Part shown: one piece after another, positions 57,278 through 64,000 of the stretch
How the letters are laid out: every line of letters begins with the position of its first letter
How positions within the stretch are numbered: position 1 is the first letter of the stretch
From: Ehretia macrophylla
Lineage: Eukaryota > Streptophyta > Magnoliopsida > Boraginales > Ehretiaceae
DNA: 64,000 nucleotides
Reading direction: 5' to 3'
NCBI GenBank assembly: GCA_037974665.1
Contig: CM075778.1
Location: 27,346,001 to 27,410,000, forward strand
Program-made: the position numbers and the translations under genes
The notes under the pieces: model-generated
Databases searched by the model: none
What the model was told of the DNA's origin: nothing
What the model saw: only the letters and a program-made list of their open reading frames with translations

Positions 57278-58882
57278 TGATAAATCCATATTTTTAGTAA
57301 CTTTAACCTATTAAATTATGTATATTGCATTATTATTTCAAGCTTAATTGTATATTTTACACAAATTTAATGCAGTATAGGTTTTAAAGAAGAATGAGCA
57401 AAAATGGCCAATAAAAATCAACTTTTGAAGCGAATATACAGTGCAACACTAAAGGAAAATGGTAGAACAACTTCAAAATGAGTAATTCGAGATTGAATTT
57501 GGCCAAACCGAGTACGAAAATTGATTCAAAACGCTGAAAAACCTTCTAATAGACCCGGCCAACTTGTTGATAAACGGTCAAAGTCAACGGTCAATGGTCA
57601 AAGTCAACCGAGCTAGTCAAAGTCAAAGTTCGGAGTCAAAGTTCACCTATCACAACCAGAAGGGCGCTCGAGTGCCTCTTTTCCGCGCTCGAGCACCACT
57701 TTTTGAAAAAGGCCGACAATTGAGTGGCAGAGTGCAGACCGAAAACGACAGAAAAAAAAAATTCAAAAGCGCAAAAGGGTACTCGAGTGCCCCCTGCATT
57801 TTTGCCTATAAAAGTCGCGATTTTGCAGCAACGCAGCAGACCAATTTTGCTGCAACGCAGCAGACCAATTTTGCTCAACTTAGCTAAGTTTCTGCCTCTT
57901 TTGTGGGCAGAAGCGATTTTTCATCTTTTTCTTTGTATATAATCAGTTTTCTTCATATTTTAGCTTAGGAGTAGGTTAGTTTAATTTAGTTAGGGTCTTA
58001 GAATAAGGGTCGGGCTTATGGACTAACGTCATAGCTTCAGAGAAATCGAGCCAGCTAAATCAAGACAAGTTTAAATTCGATAACTTTTATTCTTGATTTA
58101 GATTTCCGTTTTGTAAATCTAATTATGGCACTTTAGACCCTTATTTTTGGAATGATAAATAAGTGAGGATATTTTTATAAATATTTAGATTTAGATTAAT
58201 TAAAGTCTCGTATTCTTTAATTGCTTAGTATTATCAATTAATTATGCATATTCTTGTAGTTATGGTATAGTTAATTGAAAGTACATATACGCCCAAGTTT
58301 TATAAACTAGTGGCAATACGAGACTACCACGGATGGAATTAGCTAGGTTGTACCAGCACCTCCGGGGTACGTAAGTAAGAAGATTAATTGAGAGGTTAGA
58401 TTTTGTTAGGTTGTACCAACATATTCAGTCTTGTTAATTAATTAGTCATATTACTTACGTATTTAAGGCTAACTTCAGAAATGGGAGCTTGTAGCCCTAT
58501 TTCTTAAATGATTTATTCTTATAATTTAAATCTATAATATTACACTTAAATACTCGATCGAATTTATCATTCTAAATCATGGACCCGCTAAATTGAACTA
58601 ACCACTCCTGGACTAAATTATTTTATCTTGTTACTACCGTATCTTTGGACGTTTGGTGGATATTTCTTGGACTTAATTTTTCGTACTTTTGGACTTTTGG
58701 ACTTAATCAAACTTATCTGTGACGGGAGATAGTCAAACAATTCTAAATTAAGGATTTAACATAATTTGATAAGCCAATCTCTGTGGATCGACCCTCTACT
58801 CGCCACAACTAGAGGTAATTCAAGGTAAGCAATATTTTCAATCATTTAACCTATCTATTTTGAGCGCAAAACGACGCGATCA
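57278..58882 (+). repeat. Element C LTR3 (1605 bp)
   Basis: TGATAAATCCATATTTTTAG to GACGCGATCA, followed by the right CATAT. It contains a local tandem duplication of about 25 bp near 57829-57877 (GCAACGCAGCAGACCAATTT twice). Confidence 0.9.
57577..57814 (+). promoter_or_regulatory. LTR3 promoter module
   Basis: Eight GTCAA words from 57577, palindrome-like GGGCGCTCGAGTGCC (about 57661) and GCGCTCGAGCACC (about 57685), then GTACTCGAGTGCCC and TATAAAAG at 57807-57814. Confidence 0.68.
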
Positions 58883-58887
58883 CATAT
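58883..58887. repeat. Target-site duplication of element C (right), CATAT
   Basis: Equals 24379-24383. Confidence 0.88.
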
Positions 58888-59234
58888 TAGGTCAATTGTT
58901 ATAATTATTTGGTCAAATAAGCCTAAAACTCCAATTAATTGCTAACTAACTAAAAACCAATGTTTATACATACGTAACACTATTCAACGAAGCCTAAATC
59001 ATTTTTCAAATGCAAGTTCCCGACCTTCAAAGTCCAAAACTACAAGTTCTCGGTTCTTTTTATAAGTTATACTTTCTAGGAAAAATATTAAACTGAACAT
59101 TTAAAACAATCCAATTTTCTTATGAATAGTACCCAATAGTAAAGCAATTAAACAAAAAAAGAAATGCACATAAAATGCACAAGTAGTTATGCAACAGATA
59201 TTTAAAAGATGTGATAAAATTCCTGGGTGTCACA
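58888..59234 (-). repeat. Element B 3' LTR, right part
   Basis: Matches the last 350 bp of the LTRs of E (CGTAACACTATTCAA, TCGGTTCTTTTTA, TGAATAGTACCC, ending TGGGTGTCACA). It follows the right CATAT of element C, completing the LTR begun at 22257. Confidence 0.88.
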
Positions 59235-59960
59235 CCCTCTCCCCCTTAAACTAATTGCGTCCACGCAATTCTTACATGATTTAGAAAACAACTCCGGGTG
59301 TTTCTTTCTTATCTGATCTTCCCGCTCCCAAGTGGCATCCTCAACTCTGTGATGATCCCAAAGAACTTTTACCATAGGAATACTCTTGGTTCGAAGTTTC
59401 TGAATCTTTCTATCAACCACTCGAAGAGGTTTCTCAACATATGTCAAATACTCATCGATTTTCAACGGTTCCGGCTCCAGAATGTGCGAAGGATCTAGAT
59501 TATACTTTCTCAACAACGACACATAGAACACATCATGAACTTTGCCCAAACTAGGAGGTAATGCCAATCTATAAGCCAAATCACCAACTTTCTCAATAAT
59601 TTCAAATGGCCCCACATATCTAGGACTAAGTTTACCTCCCTTTCTGTGTCGAATCAAACCCTTACGCGAGAAGACTTTCAAGAACACATGATCATCTACT
59701 ATAAACACTAAGTCACGTCGGCGTCTATTAGCATAACTTTTATATCGACTCTGTGCTGTAAGCATTCTCTTCTTTATAAGTTTCACATTATCAACCATTT
59801 TAATCATCTCAGGTAGAATGGCTGGATCAACAGTCTTCATGTCTCCTACCTCATCCCAATACAGTGGAGACCTACATTTTCGCTCGTAAAGTACCTCGTA
59901 GGGTACCATACCAATGGTAGCCTGGTAACTGTTATTATAAGCAAACTCTGTTAGAGGCAA
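59202..59960 (-). pseudogene. Element B integrase C-terminus and chromodomain-like segment
   Basis: PLTEFAYNNSYQATIGMVPY, RYVGPFEIIEKVGDLAYRLA, HDVFYVSLLRKY, then the chromodomain-like EKPLRVVDRKIQKLR and VKVLWDHHRVEDATWEREDQ. The frame ends inside the LTR past the purine tract (59235-59247). Separated from the integrase core by a Trp-to-stop at about 59968. Confidence 0.9.
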
Positions 59961-59969
59961 ATACCTTTC

Positions 59970-60671
59970 CTAACTCTTTCCAAAGTCTAAGATGCAAGCT
60001 CGTAGCATGTCCTCTAGTATCCTGATAGTCTTCTCAGACTGATCGTCTGTCTGCGGATGATACGCGGTGCTAAAGTTCAAATCGGTCCCCAAAGCCTTAT
60101 GTAGTTTCTGCCAGAACTGTAATGTAAACCTGGGATCTCTATCTGACACTATACAAGTTGGAACCCCGTGCAGTTTCACAATGTTTTCAACATATAACTC
60201 AGCTAATTTATCAAGAGAGTCTGTCTTCTTTGTAGCAATGAAATGTGAAGTTTTCATCAATCTATCAACCACAACCCATATAGAATCATTACCTCGCGGT
60301 AACCTCGGCAAATCAGACACAAAGTCCATAATAACCTGGTCCCATTTCCACTCAGGAATCTCCAAAGGTTGTAACAATCTTGTAGGTCTCTGATGGTCGG
60401 CTTTAACCTTCTGACAAGTCAAACATTTAGCCACATAATTAGCTATCTCTCTCTTCATATTATTCCACCAGAAGTTTTGCTTTAGGTCCTTGTACATCTT
60501 GGTACTACTAAGGTGAATTGTATACTTAGCACTGTGAGCCTCAGCAAGAATTTCATCTTTCATAATCGAAACACTAGGAATACATATTCTATTCTTATAC
60601 ATGAGTAATCCACCATCATATACCTTGAAGTCGGATTCTCCCCCTTTTGACTTCTTTAGAATCTTCAACAA
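59970..60671 (-). pseudogene. Element B integrase zinc-binding and catalytic core
   Basis: [27 protein letters not shown] (first Asp), CIVSDRDPRFTLQFW (second Asp present, unlike E), [21 protein letters not shown] (Glu present). It lacks the 33-bp insertion of E. Ends at a stop at 60672 on the N-terminal side. Confidence 0.9.
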
Positions 60672-60919
60672 CTGAGGATCTGACTATTGTGCTTCCCTGA
60701 TTCTAGACAGTAATAAAGATTGGATCTGTAAACTAGCAAATTGGATACCTGTTCTCGACGCCTTCGGTTTCCACAGACATAACTTCTCCACAGTTTTCCA
60801 GTCCTTTATTAACTAGCCACAATAGCTTTTCGGCTTAGCGCATCTACAACAGTGTTAGTTTTTCCTGGCAAATAGTTGATGGTACAATTATAATCATTCA
60901 ATAATTCTAACCAACGCCT
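60672..60919 (-). pseudogene. Element B end of RNase H and linker, several stops
   Basis: Still readable against element E ([38 protein letters not shown]) but with stops at about 60919 (Gln to stop), near 60815 and at 60686. Confidence 0.8.
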
Positions 60920-61543
60920 TTACCTCATATTCAAATCCTTTTGAGAAAATAGATACTTTAAACTCTTATGATCAGTAAATATTTCAAACTGATTATCCCA
61001 CAAGTAATATCGCCATTTTTTCAAAGCAAAGACAACAACAGCAAGTTCAAGATCATGAGTAGGGTAATTAAGTCCATATGGTTTCAATTTCCTAGAGGCA
61101 TAAGCTATCACCTTACTATTTTGCATAAGAACATAGCCCAAACCTTCTTTCGAAGCATCACTGTAGATCACCAAATTATCAGTCCCCTCAGGCAATGCAA
61201 GGATAGGAGCAGTGGTAAGTCTCTTCTTCAGTTCCTGAAAACTAGCTTCACATTTAACATCCCAGTTAAACACAGTTTTCTTTTGAGTTAAGGAAGTTAA
61301 TGGTCCATCAATTTTAGAAAAATCTTTAACAAACTGCCTATAATAATCAGCCAATCCTAAGAAACTACGAACCTCCGTGACAATCTCAGGTCTTTTCCAA
61401 GACATAACTACTTCAATTTTTGTAGGATCTACAGATATTTCCTCCTGTGAAATGATATGGCCTAGAAAGGCTACCTGTTTCATCCAGAATTCACACTTGC
61501 TAAATTTGGCAAACAATTTATGTTCTTGCAATGTTCGCAGCAC
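60920..61543 (-). pseudogene. Element B RT thumb and RNase H
   Basis: [51 protein letters not shown], then RNase H with [18 protein letters not shown] and [16 protein letters not shown] stop at about 61550 cuts it from the RT core. Confidence 0.92.
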
Positions 61544-61552
61544 AATTCTTAA

Positions 61553-61822
61553 CTATTCTTCATGCTCTGCCTCAGATTTAGAGTACCCTAGCATGTCATC
61601 AATAAAGATTACCATAAATTGATCAAGGTAGGGTCTAAACACCCTCTGCATCAAATCCATAAAGGCGGCTGGAGCATTTGTCAACCCAAATGGTAGTACA
61701 ACGAATTCATAGTGGTCGTACCTGGTTCTAAAAGCAGTCTTGGGTACATCCTCCTTTTGAATTCTCAACTGGTAATAACCCTGTTTCAAATCAAACTTAG
61801 AATACATAACAGCACCTTGCAA
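61553..61822 (-). pseudogene. Element B reverse transcriptase core
   Basis: [15 protein letters not shown] (first Asp), [16 protein letters not shown] and [14 protein letters not shown]; the FIDD pair is intact while the next residues differ from the usual I-L-V. A stop at about 61823 separates it from the fingers region, which is readable to about 62017. Confidence 0.9.
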
Positions 61823-62017
61823 CTAATCAAACAGTTCATCAATCAAGGGTAAAAGATATTTATTTTTCACGGCTACCTGATTAAGACCTCGGTAATCAAT
61901 GCATAACTACAAAGTACCGTCTTTCTTCTTCACAAATAAAACAAGAGCAGCCCACGGGGAAGAGCTAGGCTGAATGAAACCTTTTTCAAGTAAACCCTGT
62001 AGCTGAATTTTCAACTC

Positions 62018-62662
62018 CTACAACTCAGGGGGAGCCATCCTATATGGGGTTCTAGAAATAGGATTAGTTCCTGGCAACAAATCAATCACAAACTCTATTT
62101 CTCGATCAGGTGGTAACCCAGGCAGCTCTTCAGGAAATACACCTAAAAAATCTTTTACAACAGGTACCTCATTCAGTTTCAATTTACCCCCAGGCTGATT
62201 GATTAAATATGCTAAATATGCATCACAACCTTTGCTCAACATTTTAGTGGCTTTAATAGAAGAAATAATGTGAGTCCTAGTAGATTTCCGACTCCCAACA
62301 ATTTTGATGACAAGTTGTTCAGGTATCTCTAAAGTTACAATTTTCTTTCTATAATCCAGATATGCAAAATACCGCCCCAACCAGTCCATTCCCAAGATAA
62401 CCTCAAAGTCTCGAAATGACATAATTATCAAATCCATAGGATACATATGCCCCTCAATGCAAATATTACAATCTTTACACACAGACTCTGTAACAAATTT
62501 GGTACCTATAGGACTACCAACTTCAATTACATACAGCAATTTATCAACTTTTAAAGTAGTAGATTGTGCACATATAGGAGTGATAAATGAATGTGTAGCC
62601 CCGATGTCAATCAAAACTACTATTGGCAGACTATTAATAAGAAAAGTACCTTCCACTACCAC
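62018..62662 (-). pseudogene. Element B protease and spacer to RT
   Basis: IVVLIDIGATHSFI is the protease site with Thr of the D-T-G triad changed to Ile. [33 protein letters not shown] and [12 protein letters not shown]-like blocks follow, ending at TPYRMAPPEL before a stop. The changed triad suggests an inactive protease. Confidence 0.88.
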
Positions 62663-63676
62663 CGTCGTGTCTGGAAGCTCTTCCTGATCTAATACAAGTA
62701 CCCGTGCCTGGCCTCGTGGGACTGGGGTTGCACCTGAAGCTCTAGTCTAAGCACTCTGGCCGGAAGTCTGTCCTTGACCCTGCTTGTATCTGGTACAATC
62801 TTTAATCTTGTGCTGGTCTCTCCTGCAACTAATACATCGGCCCAATTTCCTCCAACACTCCGCCTTTGTGTGGCCCTTGCAATTACAGTGACAACACTGC
62901 TGGTTTTTCCTTGCAGCAGTGCTTCCCGTAGGAGCTTTATAAGTAGATGTAGCGGAGCTACCTTGCTGAGATCTAGTGGTCACTGGTCGGGTCTGACTCT
63001 GCATCTAACTCTAAACCGGTCTTGTCTGAGGCTGTGTCTGAACTGGCCCTGGGTAGCTCTGAGTCTGCCTCGATGGCTGAACCTAAACAGTCTACTGAAA
63101 CTGCCTCTGATAGCCCTGACTCTGGGACTGGTATTGCCGTTTACTCGACTAACTAGACTCGGCCAACACATCTGCTTTGCGTTTCTCATACCTCGACGCG
63201 GCCCTAACTACTGCAGCATAATTCGAATAATCATGTGAAGACAAATTAAGCATAATATTACTTCTCAAACCTTTGATAAATCTCTGAATCTTCATGTCCT
63301 CCAGTTGCATTAAGGCTGGCATGTAGCGAGAGAGTCTAGTGAAAGTAGCCCCGTACTGATCCACAGTCATATTTCCCTACCTCAGAGCTATGAACTCCTC
63401 TTGATGTCTCTCGCGGGCTACCACAGACACATACTTATCTCGGATTTCCCGAATAAAGTCAGCCCACGAATGATGTACCCTCTCGGCCTCCCATTTTTCT
63501 CTAACGATACGCCACCATTCCTCGGCGTCACTCTCCAGTAAAAATGTAGCATAAGTGATTTTCCTTTCATCATTGCATTCGAGTATTGCAGCAACTTTCT
63601 CAAACTTACCCAGCCACATTTCTGCTTTCATGTCATCTGGCTCTCCATAGAAACTATACGCCCCGTGGTATAAGTG
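62663..63676 (-). pseudogene. Element B gag, broken and truncated by element D
   Basis: Fragments at 63700-63377 (GAYSFYGEPDDMKAEMWLGK, GDAEEWW-like block, REKWEAERVHHSW), 63370-63149 ([20 protein letters not shown]), and 63004-62747 with the zinc knuckles (CCHCNCKGHTKAECW; then a degenerate second one). Several stops lie between them. The N-terminus is cut at 63676 by the start of LTR D. Confidence 0.88.
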
Positions 63677-64000
63677 TGATAACCCGAACCCGGCATGCAT
63701 TTAATAGTATTTAATTACATTTAATTAAGTGTCATCTCAAATGTTAGCATTGAATTTCGTGTTTAATTTTAGTTAAACATTCATTTCTTGCATTAACTTC
63801 CTAATTCTTTGAAATATTCCAGAAATAATTAAATTAATTATTTTAAAATGAATATTGATTATTTTGGTTGTTTTGCATTAAAATTACTCGATTTTCAAAT
63901 AAATGAGAAAAGTAACTCCGAGTCGGGGGGAATTTTAATCTATTATACTATTCTACTTTTCAAAAATTATAGTTTTCTATTAGTGTTCATCATTTGATTA
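63677..64000 (+). repeat. Element D: start of another LTR
   Basis: From 63677 the gag of B breaks off and TGATAACCCGAACCCGGCAT begins, a typical gypsy-type LTR start. What follows is AT-rich and non-coding to the window end. The strand of the element cannot be told; only the left LTR end is seen. Confidence 0.6.

Larger units (their letters stand above)
24384..58882 (+). mobile_element. Element C: LARD-like non-coding LTR element with three LTRs and two internal domains
   Basis: LTRs at 24384-25975, 52365-53968 and 57278-58882, all about 1.6 kb. The internal domain is about 3.3 kb. The first copy survives as 25976-26495, 39527-39904 and 49868-52364, interrupted by EPRV-2 and element E. The second (53969-57277) is uninterrupted. 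No gag or pol frame exists in either. LTR1 and LTR2 are followed by a tRNA-Asp type primer site. TSD CATAT brackets the outer LTRs. Size and lack of coding fit large retrotransposon derivatives, which depend on enzymes of a partner element. The partner is not in the window. Confidence 0.85.
22257..63676 (-). mobile_element. Ty3/gypsy chromodomain element B, split by element C and cut by element D
   Basis: Its 3' LTR starts at 22257 (TGTAACGCCTCGAATCC), is interrupted at 24383 by element C, resumes at 58888 and ends at 59234 (GGTGTCACA). The polypurine tract and minus-strand pol and gag follow. The two LTR parts sum to about 2.47 kb, nearly the length of the LTRs of element E, and the internal region is a close relative of E. 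Gag breaks off at 63676 where LTR D starts. The 5' LTR lies outside the window. Confidence 0.88.

Noticed and set aside
26437-57300. CRISPR-like arrays from repeated motifs
   Set aside because: The repeats are microsatellites, W-box clusters and LTR palindromes without regular spacers, in plant nuclear DNA.
57564-57887. 107-codon frame in LTR3 and similar frames at 52680-52934 and 24741-24971
   Set aside because: They lie in the W-box and palindrome region of the LTRs of element C, differ in reading between copies and have no domain.

Overview
The window is plant nuclear DNA, most likely from a eudicot. The evidence is one intact single-exon BAHD acyltransferase gene, Ty1/copia and chromodomain Ty3/gypsy retrotransposons, a large non-coding LTR element, and integrated caulimovirid (plant pararetrovirus) sequence. 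No species can be named from the sequence alone. Almost everything except the BAHD gene is mobile or viral and is broken by stops or frameshifts.

Layout: (1) 1-3064 is the decayed minus-strand end of one endogenous pararetrovirus (EPRV-1: movement protein, coat protein, zinc knuckle), cut by the left edge. (2) 5254-6660 is the BAHD gene, the only convincing host gene; its flanks hold a duplicated promoter segment, two MITE-like elements and an extremely AT-rich block. (3) From 9498 to the right edge the window is a stack of nested insertions. Gypsy element A (plus strand) starts at 9498. Its 5' LTR is split by a complete copia element (9533-19230, TSD TATAG), and its gag is cut at 22256 by gypsy element B (minus strand, 22257-63676). 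The 3' LTR of B is split by element C (24384-58882, TSD CATAT). The gag of B is cut at 63677 by the start of a further LTR (element D).

Element C has three 1.6 kb LTRs separated by two copies of a 3.3 kb non-coding internal domain (LTR-int-LTR-int-LTR), with a primer site matching tRNA-Asp. It looks like a LARD-type non-autonomous element. Its first internal domain was invaded twice more: by a 13 kb mosaic pararetrovirus locus (EPRV-2, 26496-39526) inside a (TA)n microsatellite, and by a complete gypsy element E (39905-49862, TSD AAAGG). The second internal domain of C keeps the matching sites empty, so both insertion points can be read directly.

The A, B and E gypsy elements use an initiator-tRNA-Met primer site where it is visible (A and E), and their LTRs share conserved blocks; B and E are close relatives with a C-terminal chromodomain-like segment. 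The most unusual material is in the LTRs and internal domain of C: dense W-box (TTGAC) arrays, repeated GC-rich palindromes around CTCGAG next to TATA boxes, and a hairpin whose loop holds a TATA-like motif. In EPRV-2 the main points are a duplicated pregenomic-RNA promoter, inverted copies carrying the same stop codons, and a breakpoint pattern that fits a circularly permuted viral genome. All comparisons were done by eye; no alignment or database search was run.
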